The position numbers were made by a program, and so were the translations under genes. This document shows positions 49,240 through 62,128 of a stretch of 64,000 nucleotides of DNA, piece by piece; within the stretch, counting starts at the first letter, position 1, and every line of letters begins with the position of its first letter. The DNA comes from Isoetes taiwanensis (Eukaryota; Streptophyta; Lycopodiopsida; Isoetales; Isoetaceae). Where the stretch lies: the NCBI GenBank assembly GCA_021234155.1, contig JAJEKV010000015.1:12400304-12464303 (forward strand), given 5' to 3'. The notes beneath the pieces are model-generated. The model had not been told where the DNA came from, made no database searches, and saw only the letters and a list, made by a program, of their open reading frames with translations.

Positions 49240-49602
49240 ATGGCGAGGGCGAAAGCAGTAGTGAGGGAGCGCTTCAGATTTCGCCGTTTGCCATCTCCAT
49301 CTTCTTCAAGCTCCTCAAGCTCTGCAGCCATGTCTGTCGGTAGTGCAAACTCGCGCATGCACGAGAGGGAGAATGAGGTTTCCATTCTTCAAACAAGGAA
49401 GATCCACAATTCCATTACTGCACAAGCTTTTGTGCAGTATCTGGATATGGGGACGGTCAGAATCGAGGAGGAGTTGTTTAACTGGGCTATGCATGCACCT
49501 GTGCGACAAAAGGTGCATGTGGAGTTCACATTCGTGAAGATTTCTGGTGCTTGGGTGCTCATGGAGATCAGAACACCGACAAACAGTTGTGTAGCTTGTT
49601 GA
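49240..49602 (+). CDS. Small hypothetical protein, 120 aa, unrecognised
   Basis: ATG at 49240 (MARAKAVVRERF) opens a 120-codon frame ending in TGA. The N-terminus is basic, followed by a run of Ser residues (PSPSSSSSSSSAAMS), then a mixed region with plausible strands (KVHVEFTFVKISGAWVLMEI) and a Cys-containing end. A longer frame starting at a GTG (49204) is not favoured in a plant. I recognise no family. It lies 380 bp after the Myb/SANT gene and could be a cargo or host fragment. Confidence 0.35.
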   Translation: MARAKAVVRERFRFRRLPSPSSSSSSSSAAMSVGSANSRMHERENEVSILQTRKIHNSITAQAFVQYLDMGTVRIEEELFNWAMHAPVRQKVHVEFTFVKISGAWVLMEIRTPTNSCVAC

Positions 49603-49979
49603 AGACGCCCTGCTATGTTTTTTTTTGTTGCTGGCTACTGTAAACCACTGCCGAGGAAGATGATCCTTGTTTTTTTGTTTTTTTTTTTTTTACTTATGTT
49701 GTTTTGAGATGATACAGCTCGGATTCTCTCAACTCTCGGCTAAAAATATCCTCTAATATAACCTCCCTGTAGAAACATCTTGGCTTTCTTCAGTCTACTT
49801 GTAATCCTGTGCTTTTTTGGTAGCACAACTTTTGTAGCACTTACATAAATGAAAGTTTTTTATGTACGATGTTGTACTGGTTCTTAGTTTTATTTTTCGT
49901 ACTACTGAGTTGTTTCTGGTTTTTGTTCACAGATTGTCTTGCAAGTCACTGTCTTGCACTCTTTTAACGGTTTGACAGG

Positions 49980-50310
49980 GATCTTTGAGTTTCAGCAATG
50001 TTGCTTTACATTTGTAACAGAAAAGCAAGTAACAGAAAAGCAAATGTTACTTTAGGTTTGATAATCAAGTTTCTGTAAAAGCAAGAAACAGAAACTGTAC
50101 TTTTGAGTTCATTTAGTAAAAAGTTCACTATTTGTGAAATAATTTGTGCACAGATTTAAGTTTGTAGCAGTGTTATTAACAGGGATCTTTGTGTTTGTAG
50201 CAATGTTACTGCAAGGTTTGTAACAGAAAAGCAAGTAAAAAAAAAAACAATGTTACTTTAGGCTAGATAATCACGTTTCTGTAATTCCAAGTAACAGAAA
50301 ATGTACTTTG
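49980..50310 (+). repeat. Direct repeat pair, ~120 bp each
   Basis: The blocks 49982-50104 and 50186-50310 share the order 'gggatcttt', 'gcaatgtt', 'taacagaaaagcaagtaa', 'atgttactttagg', 'gataatca', 'gtttctgtaa' and 'aacagaaa...gtactttt'. They are diverged by substitutions and small gaps. The pair sits at the 3' side of the locus 2 transposase and may be subterminal transposon sequence. Confidence 0.75.
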
Positions 50311-50319
50311 TCACAATGT

Positions 50320-50410
50320 ACATTTCAATACACATTTCAATGCCACAATGCACAATGCAAAATTCACAATTCACAATTCACAAAACACAATTCACAAAAC
50401 ACAATATGTC
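50320..50410 (+). repeat. Low-complexity CACAAT/TTCACAA tract
   Basis: Short units such as 'ttcacaattcacaa' and 'aaaacacaattcacaaaaca' follow each other for about 90 bp. This is simple-sequence DNA with no coding meaning. Confidence 0.75.
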
Positions 50411-50639
50411 CAACTCAATGGTATCTGAACATAACATGGAAATAGAACTCTACATACACATAACTGTTTCACATAACAGTTCACAAACAATTGAGTTCAC
50501 AAACAAAGTAATGTGTGTTTAAGTTTGCATCATTTGCTGAAAAGAGCAATTAATGTCCTGCTGTTACACAGCAGAAAGTGAGAACCAAAAAAACTTAGAA
50601 TTATGTACCAAGAATTATGTACCAAGAATTTAGCAGCAC

Positions 50640-52674
50640 TCAATCTCCATTTACTTGTTCCAAATTCTGGAATATGACATGTCGAATTTGATCCCCTTCT
50701 TTCTTCATCCTTTTGTTCATTACCTCAGTCTCATAATATTCAATTTCAGGAATATCAGGTTGCAATGGCAAGTAATCCAGCTGAAGATCTTGCATGATAC
50801 AAAAATTCCACAAGACACAAGTAGCATGGATTATTTTGGCTGCTCTACCAACATGGATAGGTAATGCCTTTAAAATTCTGAATTTTTCCTTAATGATACC
50901 AAAACCATTTTCTACACACACTCTACCTCTGCATATCCTTTTATTAAATCTGCCATAGGCTCCCTTTCCATCAGGGAAAACTTTAATCAGAAATCTTCGA
51001 GAGGGATATGCTGAATCCCCAAGCAGCATTTGTGGAATTGTAACAGCCACCTCCTGATCAGTCATTTGACCCTGACTAATCTTTTTACCTGTCATCTGAA
51101 TAGTAGGCTCTTGCATAATCTGTTTGGCTGCCAACCTCTTGTATAACAAACTCTTTTTGAATTGATTTGCATCATGCACAGAACCAGTCCTATTTACACA
51201 AACATTAATAAAGAGTCTTTGGTGAGTAACCACACCTTGCATAAAGCAGGAATGTCTTTTGTGCCTGGAATAATAGTCATCACCCTTGTCTTTGCCCCGG
51301 GGGGTTCACCTAGATTATGGGGTATGAAACATGTGAGTGCACCAAATGGGTTTTTTTATTGCCTCTCTGGTACTGTATACTTAAGAAAAATATAAGGTTT
51401 TTATATTTGAATGTCGTACAGATACCAGAGGGAGTGTGGTGGTGCGTGTATTCGATTCGTATTTATACTGTAAGGGGTCTGTCATTTTTTGTGAGCTTCT
51501 ACTGTTTTGGCTGCTTCATCTATTTCACATTATAAGATTAATTATAGGCTAGCTTATGAAGAGCTAAGACATCTAGACATAGTGAATTTCTTGTTTTAAT
51601 TATAAACAACGAAGTTGACATCGAGTTTACTTATTGAACTCACAATATATTGAATCAACTTCAACTCATGCTAATCACATTACATTTTGGTAGGTATAAT
51701 ATACTTCAAGTTGTTTACATAATAAGTATTAATACTATGATAATATATATTCTATATATATAAAATAATAGAGATATCGTATATGTATGGAAGGGATTGT
51801 CAAGTAAAAGTGTTTTGGGCATGTAATTATATGATATGGGCTGCATTCTTTTACAAATAATGTAGTCGTATACAAAGGGTTTTTCATATGGAACTGTCGT
51901 ATACAATGGGTTTTTTGGCAACCTAAGGAACGCACATGGCATATATACATATAATAGAGGTGAATCCCCCGGGGTCTTTGCTCCATGGTTTTCTGTACAA
52001 ATATATATGAGATCCATCAACAGCTCCAAATATATTTGGTATACCTGTTGCATCTTCAAAATCTTTGTTTATGTCCAACAATCTTTGACCTGTTGGTAAA
52101 GCAATGAACCTCTTGTAAAGCATAGTCTTGGATGCCAAAACAAGAGTTATTTTTTTCGTGTATTTCTGCACAGTAGCTTTACCTACATAAAATCTTTGAC
52201 CTACGGTTTCTCACCATGTGCTAAGAAATAAAGCACCATGGCCACTGCTTTCCTGGCATCAACAGGCGGTCTGACCTTCATTCCAGGTCTGATTAAGTAA
52301 GGCACAATCAGGCCAACTAAATTCTCAAATGCAGCCCTCTTCATCCAATAGAACTGGTGCCACATATCGTCCTCAAAAGAGGGGAGGCAATTCCAAGCGT
52401 GATTATCAATGCTGTCCCACTGTGTTGTCTGCCTTGGACATACCCAAAATCTTCGTGGAGGCCTCCTTAATCTCGAACAAGCTGCTAGGAAGAGTGTGGA
52501 TGCTGCACACATGTAATGAATATTATCTTCTACCTCTGCATTCTGCTCTAAAATATCCATTGACCCTTCTCGTTCATTCTCCTGTATCAAATGTAGACAA
52601 TAGCTTTGGAAAGCCAAGCCGAGTTGAATAGCCCTCAAAAGCATGGCAATCATGCCCAAAATGACCGGATCCAT
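50640..52674 (-). pseudogene. PIF/Harbinger transposase, locus 2, split by nested element
   Basis: A second ALP1-like PIF/Harbinger transposase. The start MDPVILGMIA is at 52672-52674, as in locus 1. The N-terminal frame runs to TAG near 52201 after LAHGEKP. A net loss of about 4 bp shifts the frame there, and VGQRFYVGKATVQKYTKKI continues in the next frame down to GAVDGSHI (first catalytic Asp) and YRKPWSKD. The 678-bp element 51296-51973 intervenes, and the C-terminal part resumes with GDDYYSRHKRHSCFMQG in a matching frame. It contains the second Asp in LLGDSAYPSRRF and the Glu in RVCVENGFGIIKEKF, and ends at 50640 after LEQVNGD. All three catalytic residues are still encoded, but the gene is dead through the frameshift and the insertion. 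Confidence 0.93.
51296..51973. mobile_element. 678-bp element with TIRs and 8-bp TSD inside transposase
   Basis: The outermost 16 bp are inverted repeats, CCCGGGGGRTTCACCT (left 51296-51311, right 51958-51973), differing at one position. Weaker inverted similarity runs further in for about 50 bp. The flanking 8-mer GTCTTTGC occurs at 51288-51295 and 51974-51981, as a target duplication. With one copy of the 8-mer removed, the two transposase halves join in frame. This supports an insertion rather than an intron. The interior is AT-rich with no transposase, so it is a non-autonomous element. An 8-bp duplication fits hAT-like elements, but the TIR does not look like the common plant hAT CAGGG start; the superfamily is left open. 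Confidence 0.9.
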
Positions 52675-53156
<482 letters not shown>

Positions 53157-53195
53157 AACGCCACGCCCACGCCGAACAAAGATCCAAACCTCTTG

Positions 53196-53242
53196 ACATG
53201 TGACCACACACCACACTTTCAACACATGACCACACACCACAC

Positions 53243-53300
<58 letters not shown>
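53196..53300 (+). repeat. Short direct repeat plus (GA)n tract
   Basis: 'gaccacacaccacact' occurs twice (about 53202-53217 and 53228-53243), and a pure GA run of about 57 bp follows (53244-53300). Confidence 0.85.
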
Positions 53301-53302
<2 letters not shown>

Positions 53303-53342
53303 CGTCTTTTTTCAGGCCTCCCTGTGCCTATAAGAGAGAAAA

Positions 53343-53687
53343 TTAATTTACATCATAAAATATTAGATGAGTCTCCATTTCCTCATCTAATTCCTCACTC
53401 TCATTCCGTGTTTCATCTTCATTCAACATGTGTTCAAATCTTTTTGTACATCTTGCTCTCTTAGTTGTGTTCCATTAGAAAAGATCCAATTTTGTTTCCA
53501 TCATTTCAAAGAAAGTACCTAATTGTGCCATGTCTATCCAATCAAATATGTCAAATGGCAAGTATGACATCTTCTCATCTTCAATGTCATCTTTTTTTCC
53601 GGTGATACCTTTGATTAAGACCTCCCCACATTGCCCAATAGTTCCCCAACGGGTTTTCCACCCCAAGATGGTGTGAACTAAGTCTTT
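53343..53687 (-). pseudogene. Unidentified protein fragment with one internal stop
   Basis: The minus strand reads as a coherent acidic, charged coding segment, from an acceptor-like TTTAG near 53688 through LGWKTRWGTIGQCGEVLIKG, MSYLPFDIFDWIDMAQLG and METKLDLF. An in-frame TAA comes at about 53475-53477. In the same frame it continues with WNTTKRARCTKRFEHMLNED and ESEELDEEMETHLIFYDVN to a TAA at 53343-53345. Composition and a single stop point to a recently lost coding exon. I recognise no family. It lies just beyond the (GA)n tract of Harbinger locus 2, on the same strand as that transposase. Confidence 0.45.
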
Positions 53688-53753
53688 CCTAAACTAATGG
53701 TGTGGTCTTTTCCCTCAACTTGACAAATGTTCTCCCCCCAAATGATATATTAG

Positions 53754-53843
53754 AGAGAGAGAGAGAGAGAGAGAACTAGAGAGAGAGAACAGAGAGAGAT
53801 TGAGATCCAATACATTTCATGAAAACCATGTGCATTCATTAAT

Positions 53844-53931
<88 letters not shown>
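53754..53931 (+). repeat. Interrupted (GA)n tracts
   Basis: GA runs at 53754-53774 and 53845-53931 with short GA-rich pieces between. The 53804-53843 part belongs to the 40-bp direct repeat described next. Confidence 0.95.
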
Positions 53932-53933
<2 letters not shown>

Positions 53934-54194
53934 AAATGAATGAACGTATGTATGTATTTTTATCATTCACGAAGACTAATTGGCCTATGGGATCCAATCA
54001 AATAGAATGGCAAACGTACTACTGTCAAGATTACACCCCCCCCCTTCCCCAAGGGTTTTTGGGGAAATCCCTTGGCAGTAATACGCATACTGACAAATTG
54101 TACAATGATATATTAGGATTTCTGTCGTTATATAAACTATGTAACAAATATTGTGATCCAATACATTTCATGAAAACCATGTGCATTCATTAAT
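53804..54194 (+). repeat. 40-bp direct repeat flanking a (GA)n insertion
   Basis: The 40-mer beginning GATCCAATACATTTCATGAA and ending TGCATTCATTAAT occurs at 53804-53843 and again, identical, at 54155-54194. The interval between holds the (GA)n tract and about 220 bp of other sequence. The exact match suggests a recent segmental duplication. Confidence 0.88.
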
Positions 54195-55522
54195 AAGTCA
54201 TTTAGAAACTGCACTGGAATGTATAGATAGAAGAAATTCGTGAAAATCTAGAGAAGAAAACATAATCTCCAATGCAAATCAATTCAATTGCAAGAGCAAA
54301 ATTGTGACAGGTCAAGATATTGTATTACTTGTGTTTTCCTCTTTATGAAGTTCCGTATTTTGAACTAATAGTTACTAAAACTTTCCAAAAAATGAGTCGC
54401 ACCTAACAATGGCCAAGATTGCTCGAAAGCGACATCCAACGACCCAAGACTACTGATGGACGCTCTGTACAAATATCACCAAAAAATTCTGGAGGGGATT
54501 TTATTCAATGATTTAATTTTTTAATATGTGGGATGCCATATACAATGATTTAATGTGCAGTATTAATACATTGTTATAATACATATTTATATGTAATGTA
54601 GATGTGCACGGGTCCACAAAAAAATTTGGCCCCATACTTAGAAAATGTTACAATGGAACTACATGGAAAATGGATTATGGGATATGAATATTAATACATC
54701 AACGAGCATGGGATAACCTATATTATAGAACACAAGAAAGTATAAATATCCCTAGTCGAGCACACCTTCTTCTCTGATGGGTTGCCTTGCAGCTTCAAAT
54801 ACTTATATAAATATACCATGGGCTCTCAGACCATTGAAATATGTTTAGAGTCAAAGAATAGAATAGAATAGAACAAAAAACGAAAGGAAAGCAATAACAC
54901 ATCATGCATCCTACTCTTACATTACAAATAGACAAACAAATGTGTAAATAATAATAAAATATATGCCAATATATACATAATAATAATAGTATATATTCAA
55001 GATACAAACTGGAATTATATTACAAACAGACGTTTCAAAACATCCTATAAGTAGTTTGTCCAAGTTAGCTTATTACAACTTGAAACTTTGGTATCCTGTG
55101 GAATAACCCTTGCCCAACACGCAAATCACAACTATGCAACCATACAACTTGGCAAAACTTACTTCAAAGCTTTCTTCAGGTGGATGCATCACGAATAGGT
55201 TTGCAAATTATGCTTTGAGAGATATATCCTTTTGTTCTTCTTTGAAGGACTAAAGTACAAGCAAAAGCAACGAAATTTTCATGAACACGGTACTGCAGCT
55301 TGCTGCCTGCATAAACACAGTATCACAGCTTATCACTCGAGCATAATAAGGTATATCTATATGAATTGGGGATTTTTAAATCCTAGCCCTCATACAAACA
55401 AAGCTGATCTGCAGATTTACAGTCAAGTTAAATGTTGTATACCTCCTATGTGAAAATACCTATATAGCCACAAAAAAAAGTAAGCAACATGCCTTGCACG
55501 ATGTTACGTACTAAAGGGATCA

Positions 55523-55580
55523 ACATGCATGCATGCTATGCATGCACTGTGTGCATGTAATGCATGCACGCGTGCATGCC
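55523..55580. repeat. CATGCA (RY) cluster, alternating purine-pyrimidine
   Basis: A 58-bp stretch contains repeated CATGCATG, TGCATGCA and GCACGCGTGCATGCC elements, almost wholly alternating purine-pyrimidine and rich in short palindromes. CATGCA is the RY motif recognised by plant B3 factors (FUS3, ABI3, LEC2). No gene starts close by, so a regulatory role is only a possibility; left-handed or cruciform DNA is another. Confidence 0.6.
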
Positions 55581-56436
55581 AAAACCATAGGTTGGGAGTG
55601 CAAACTAGCTAGAAATATAATATGTGCTTTATAAATACTGCTGGCATACCCTCACACAAATACAATAATAGAATCATATGAAAACCATTGCAAAAGGGCC
55701 GTATAATTATACGTTTTCCACGACGAACCATTTTTTGTGATATTCAAACTAAAATTCACGAACTTGATGCTTTTATGAATATCAATTCTATTTGATCTTG
55801 GCCTTCTCCTGATCAAAGCCCACATGTTTGCTCCACTTAATGACAGTATCTTCTTTCGTGCTAGAACTTTGGATAAATTTTATCTTTAGCAATTTTGAAG
55901 AGACATCCTTGTTTATATATCCTTTTTTTTTCTCCAACCATCATTAACCAATCATGGCAATATCATACACCATTAAAAAGCTCTCAAAGAGAGCTTTCAA
56001 CGCAATAAAAATCACTGAAATTGAGTTATGAAGGAAGACTTCTGATAAAAAAAAGTATATTACCATCAAAAGTGCAGTGCATGCATCGCAAAAATGTACC
56101 TGAATTGAAAAGTTCAAAAAACACGTATCTATCTTAATAGATCAGGGCCAAATCTTAAAGAGCCTAACATCATCTGATTCTGACATACGTAGCTCAGGTT
56201 ATGAGCTCGAGAAGAATTGCCATTCTACTGCTTCTCTCTCTAGCGCTTTCCTCTCTTAAGAGACAAGTAGCCATGCTTAGTTGAGCTTATCTAGATGTTT
56301 ATAGATCGTATGATCGTAATTCACATATTCTTTTTCCCCAATCTCCACTTTATCATGTAAACAAGTAAATTTTGCATTGGCCCCTTTTGTTGTTTGGGTC
56401 CCATGGCCAATTTGGTCTCCATGCACGTTAAAAACC

Positions 56437-56483
<47 letters not shown>

Positions 56484-56512
56484 CCTACCTACCTACCTAC
56501 CTACCTACCTAC

Positions 56513-56554
<42 letters not shown>
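56437..56554 (+). repeat. (CTAT)n-(CTAC)8-(CTAT)n microsatellite
   Basis: A compound tetranucleotide array: 11 CTAT units, 8 CTAC units (56481-56512), then about 10 CTAT units. The central block differs by one base per unit, which suggests a single T-to-C change that later spread by slippage. Confidence 0.97.
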
Positions 56555-56555
<1 letters not shown>

Positions 56556-58181
56556 AAGCAGAGGTTCATGGTTTCTCCATGCTTAGCATAAAGGTTTTCA
56601 AGGATGATATAGTAGGTGTTTAGTTGTGCTCATGTTAGAGCGTAGAAACTAAGAGAGGTAGAGTTTAGACATTATAGAAACTAAGAGAGTTAGAGTTGAC
56701 ACGTGCCATTAGGTATGTATGTTTGGATTATGTTCTCCCATGCATTTACATTTTCATATTTCTATTGTCTTCCATATGGAAAAGCTCATGCAAAAGAATA
56801 GCATTTTGCTCGTTAAAGCATAAAAAGCTCTAGGATTGAGTCAAACAACTAGGCTTATAATGGGTTCAATTCCCAGAACTTGCATTTTTAATGGGAATAA
56901 TTTGCTTGTCCTGTTATTTTGTACATTGTCATGGTTGATTTTTTTTCCTATATTTTGATTTTGTTTATACATGTCATTTCGTATGCATTTTTCGTGTTCA
57001 TGCTTCCCACGTGTCCTATTACATATCACATCACTTGTTTTCCAATGCCTTTTCCAAGGTCCTGGATAAATTATTCCTCAATAAACTATTATTTTCCAAC
57101 AAACTATTCCCCCTTATAATTTAATTCCCTCTACACTTATCTTTTTATTCCCCTTAAAACCCCTTTTTGTTTGGGTGCATATCCAAATGAAAAGTAATAT
57201 AGAGCAGCAAAAGCCCTCTTTTCTCTTTCTACAATTGTATTTATACACATACTAAATTAACGCCATTATGTGCATTTACTTCAAACCTTATAATGTTTCA
57301 TTGATCTTGCCATACTATATGTCCCAACATGTAAGGATATACTTCATAAACGAGGATCACTATCTATCTATGGCCTAGAGTGAAGCACAACTTAATAAGG
57401 TGCCCATTCAACATCTCTCGATGCCCAAAGGCATCTCAATACTACCACCGTTTGTAGCATATTATACATGAATGTGGTTATGGCCCATTTAATGGCATGA
57501 ACGATTGAAACATTTTGCTAATTATAAATGCATTGGTTCTCCTTTTAGTTGCAACATAGAGAATTTTTTCTATTAGCATATAGGCATAGACGTGAACCAC
57601 AATGGAGAGGACGTACTTTGGGGTTTGAAAATATGCTCACAGCAACAACAGTAAGTTCTCTTTTGTTCTCTTTAATTTTTTGACAAAGCAAGGATATTTT
57701 TACTTCTGGTTCACTAAATGCTTCTTTCATTCTGTGGCCATTGGCTATCGCTCTGTCGTAACCATTGGCCTTAGATGGGGAATATCACAAGGAATATGCC
57801 AATCCAGGAGTGTACAACAACAATGGAAAAGAGCAATAACGAGTAGACTGTAAGTAGCTCTTGACAATGTAGAAATTTCTAGCTTTCAAGATACAAATGC
57901 AATACAAGATACAAATTCCCCATATCCAAACTTTGAAAAGAATATGATGGTTTAAATATGATATACCTGATGACAAATTATCCAACATTCGAGATCATAA
58001 TTGACAACATTTTGGCATGCCAGTCAATTAATGCAGCCAGAAATGTAGTTAGTTATATTTATCTTGGCCTCCTAAGACACATTCTTCAGCCAATTACACT
58101 CAATTCCCAGGTTATCGATTATGAAAGAATTAAAGAATCATAGACCAAGTCAGTTAGACAAAAGCTCACGTCGTGGAAGCT

Positions 58182-61100
58182 CTATCTGGCCTTAAAGGAT
58201 CCATACAATGCTTGTGCGCGTTTGAACTGGAAAATGTTTTCAATGCGTGTTTTATGACCCACCTGTCTATATGCATTCTGATTTGGTACATCATCCTCCT
58301 TAATTTTTTCTTTCTGAAGAAGGTTGTATGCCTCTTTGTGAAGACGACCAAAGACCCAAAAGCTGATCTTTTTCCGCTCAGGAGAAGATCGTTTGATATA
58401 CCGATTAAAAAAGGATATCAGCTGCTCTTTTTTCAAATTTCTTAGTGCGGCAACCTAATGTTAACACGTTAGGGTGTTGAAAGTAGACCAACAAAAAATA
58501 GTATCAAAACACACCTCAATCTGCTGCCTATCAAACTTGCAAGTCCCATGGTCAATTTCCTTCCAGTAAAATCCACTTTCTTCGTAAAGATTCTTGAACT
58601 TTTCAAGCTTAATTTCTATTAATGCTTGCACATTCGTCTACAACGTGGGGCCAAATCGCGTGAGAATAAGGACATTACGAAGACATTACATGCAGCATAC
58701 ATTACCTTGAAGTCCTCATCGGTTAGCTTTTCAAGTGAAGCCTCAAATGTTTCAAGGAATGACTCCACTCTGTCCTCGATCCATTCTGGGTCCTGCAAGA
58801 GCACCAGTAATCAGCATCCAAGGAAGGAGCAACAGAATATTCAGATGAAAAGTATGTAGGATGGCCACTCTATTCCAAACTTACCTTTACAGTTGATTGA
58901 ATAAGAAAGAGCGCTCCTCGTACCCCCGTGTCATTTCTGAAAGCATTCAAGTTAAAGCATTTAGGAAAAAAGTGAATTTTTAGTCTGGCATTTAGTTGGC
59001 ATGAACAACTTTGGATAGAGCGTTCAATACGTTAACAATTTTACCTTTGCATGAGAACGACAACATATCCCAGCTGTTCCACAGTTCTAAGCTGATGAAA
59101 AGCATCGCGCTTAGCAATAAGGACAAAAAGCTCAAGCAACACATTCATCAATGTTTCGTCTTGGCCAATCTGATGAAGGTGGATATATTAGCACACATAT
59201 TAAGCAAGCACAGTGCATATGTCTCTAATTAGTAGATAAGAAAGGGCGTTGACACTAGGACGTAATTGCACCATTGCATCTTGTCCCAAGGCCAAAAAAA
59301 GTCTATACCATGCATGAGGTGACTATTAATGTCACTGCAGCAGCCCCCTACAAAGACTAAGAAGACAAGAAAATATCAATGAGGACGTGGAATGTTTTGT
59401 GGGCGATACACGAACCTGTAAGTAGAGCTGCATTGCTGAATTTTCATCAACTGCATTCATGCCTGGAGTGGCATAGTAAAAATCTGATCCAGATTCTAAC
59501 CTAATTATCCTATCCTCTGCATGCTGTGAAGGGAATGGGGCTTTTGTCTTAATGATTGATCCTTCGCATAGCACAGTTTCAAGATTCTCAACCAGAGCTT
59601 CAGCATCTTTCGTGGTCATGTTCCCTATGAAAAAGAATTAAACCATAATATTGTTAGGCCAAATAGTTTTTTAACTGTCTAGAAGTAAAATAATATTAAG
59701 ATCCTATCAACTTTTGGACCTCCAAGACTTTTGGCTGTTGCTAGCCCAACCTTTAGACCTTCAATCTGACACCCCTTAGGTTGGTGCTTGATGGGAGAAC
59801 ACTGGGTTACACATGATCTTATATGAGATTGGAATGATGAGTGATGACAACCAAGGAAATAAAAGGAACCCAGCTGTAAGAGTGACAGTAACATAAGGCT
59901 CAGGTCTGAGAAGCAATATATTGATTTTAAATGGTATATGAATGGAGACCACGATTTATTAACCACGGAACATTAAAGTAGAAGTTCACTTCATCACCTT
60001 ATTAGGCAAGATGACAAACCTGTTATAAAGCACTCGCAATAGATTCTTGAAAGGATATGAGATAGAAAGCGCATCAAATCATTGGCATCAATCGATGGAA
60101 GTACTTCGATGTAGTCATCAACATGCCATCGCTGGTGTTCGATGGTCAATGAGTGATAATACATTGCTTGCTGATATGGCTGCTGGAATTTAAAGTTCAG
60201 GTAGTCCTTCATCAACTTTTCCTAAGGACAGGAGAAGAAGAAATGGCTAAAGTTAACAAAAATGACCAAAGTTAGCAGAAATTTGGGACATGTATTAACT
60301 GCACCACATTATCCATGCACATACATTTTAACTCTAGAACCATGGTTAGAGATAGTATGCACCCACAGAAAAAGATAGAAAAACCTAGAAAGTCCACGCA
60401 AACAGAAGTATTACCTACTAATATGTCATGAGCTTTTATATGACATCATGGAGATCCCTGTCACCTCTAATTTGCAGTATAGTTTTACTGCAGTTGAGTT
60501 TTACAACTCCACTTTCAAGATGTTCTTTCATAAAACGGACTTGAGAGCTGGCTGGATGCCACTTCTCATCCCTGATCGGGTCAATTGTACCAACCTATCA
60601 CCATACAAGAGGACCAAATGGAATGATGTATAAGCCCTGACATCTGTAGATGCTTCCATTCTCTGTCTCAGTGGTGGAACTCATACAGCAGAAGCTGTTC
60701 TTCGATGCTCAACTACAAATACTGTCCCTTAGCCTTGAAATACATCATGTTGTGGATTTTCTACAACTGTCATTTCAGCAATGCCATCATTATTTGCAAC
60801 TGCAAAGGGAACTGCTCAAATGCGTCGTTCGCGTTGAAGTAAAAATTCGATATGTTCTACGCCTACTGAATCCCTGAGCCATTACACCTAAAAACCTGCT
60901 TGTGGCCATAAAAACTTCTAGAAAGCTTGCATACTAGATGATCCTGCCCCTATAAACCCTTAAGATGTAAAAGATGCACTTCTAACGCCAAAAGATAGTG
61001 AGTTGGGTTGAGGGTACATCACTTCATATTCTATTCCACAGTAGGGAGCAGTTCTGTAACCTGAGGATGAGGCCTCACCTTTGTAGAGCAATTATACTTA

Positions 61101-62128
61101 TGGCCACGATAACTGATCACAGTGTTCCTTTTATTGAGCCTGCTTCTAATTCTAAACCAATAGATAAAGCAATGCACTTCGGAATTGGTTTCAAGAAGTA
61201 AAAAATCAGAGAATGAATTTTTATACCAAGCTGCATTCAGAAAATGTGAAATCGCTTTCCGCAAAAGAACATTTTGGAAATCATAGAATAAATTATCTGG
61301 AGGCGTCTGCACCTAGCCCATGGATATCAAACTATCAGGATACTTGTGGCGTGGGGCGCAACAAAAGACTATTCAACCCGATCACCAGGCAAACCAGGAA
61401 AGTGTGTGCGGTTGCTGACTACTCTACTGCTGTCCGCTAGTATGGTAAATATCCAACAAATGGGAACACCGGTTCTATATGGGGTCATCTAATGTCCAGC
61501 CCTTTTGGCTTGAGACTATACAATGATAGTCTATCAAATGTATTTCACAGCTTGATTCCTTCAGCTTTCTGCTAGCATTCTTGCATGTCATAGACTAGAT
61601 CTTCTGCCTGATATGAAAGGCCAGAGAAAGAAGTGCAAGCAAGAAGACTCATGCTAATAAGGAGATGGGCAAAAACGGCCCCACATGGTAAACATAATAA
61701 TGAAGTTAACATAAGATTAGAGGCCGCAAACTATGAGTATAATACATATGCAACATACCAAAAACATTTCCCATAACATTCTAACAATGTCAATATTAGG
61801 ACTTTAGCTAGTAACAGATCTCTTTAGCTAATGGATAAAAATATCAAGCCTAGATTGAACCATGCATCTGACATCAATCAAACTCCTAATAACTACTTAC
61901 TTTAATGATGGAAAACCTGTCTTCCTTCACTTCAAAGTTTGTAATTTTCTCAAGTATCTTCTCCACCAAAATAGCCAGTTTATGATCATAGCCTGCTACA
62001 TAAATCTATATAAACATAGCAGATTAATTCACTGTGCAGGTTGCTTTTGACAATAGAATGTGGTACCTGAAACCCGTGTGAAGTTCGCTGAATGTTGTAC
62101 TGTAGTCCAGCAATCTCCGCATAATAAG
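58182..62128 (-). CDS. M16 metalloprotease, insulin-degrading-enzyme-like, C-terminal part
   Basis: Nine minus-strand exons join in frame with AG/GT borders: 62128-62067, 62005-61901, 60221-60020, 59624-59416, 59169-59045, 58936-58885, 58792-58706, 58637-58515 and 58454-58182 (TAG stop). Their product follows the C-terminal half of plant IDE-like peptidases: YYAEIAGLQYNI, GYDHKLAILVEKILEKI, FKFQQPYQQAMYY, LSRIYCECFITG, PFPSQHAEDRIIRLESGS, VDENSAMQLYLQ, RDAFHQLRTVEQLGYVV, GALFLIQSTVK, EESGFYWKEI and AQALYGSF. IDE-type enzymes are zinc peptidases that degrade small peptides in a closed chamber. The HxxEH zinc site lies in the N-terminal half, which I could not find in the remaining 1.9 kb, so catalysis cannot be judged. 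The end -KAR is not a standard peroxisomal targeting signal, unlike the SKL-like ends of some relatives. All visible exons are intact, which suggests a working gene running off the window. The 1.68-kb intron (61900-60222) is the largest. Confidence 0.92.

Larger units (their letters stand above)
54200..58181. other. AT-rich spacer with simple repeats
   Basis: No gene is supported across about 4 kb. It contains an RY/CATGCA cluster (55523-55580), a CTAT/CTAC/CTAT microsatellite (56437-56554), and near 56866-56879 a perfect box-B-like GGTTCAATTCC in a weakly tRNA-like setting that lacks a good box A. Confidence 0.5.

Noticed and set aside
51296-51973. The interruption in transposase 2 as an ordinary intron
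   Set aside because: It has terminal inverted repeats and an exact 8-bp flanking duplication, and removing it with one 8-mer joins the frame. Splice sites are not needed to explain it.
54045-54075. The C9 run and TTCCCC/GGGGAA foldback as a terminator or polypurine tract
   Set aside because: No retroelement or transcript unit is visible on either side; likely simple sequence.
56866-56879. A second SINE or tRNA at the perfect box B GGTTCAATTCC
   Set aside because: No box A within the usual distance fits well; left as a note only.
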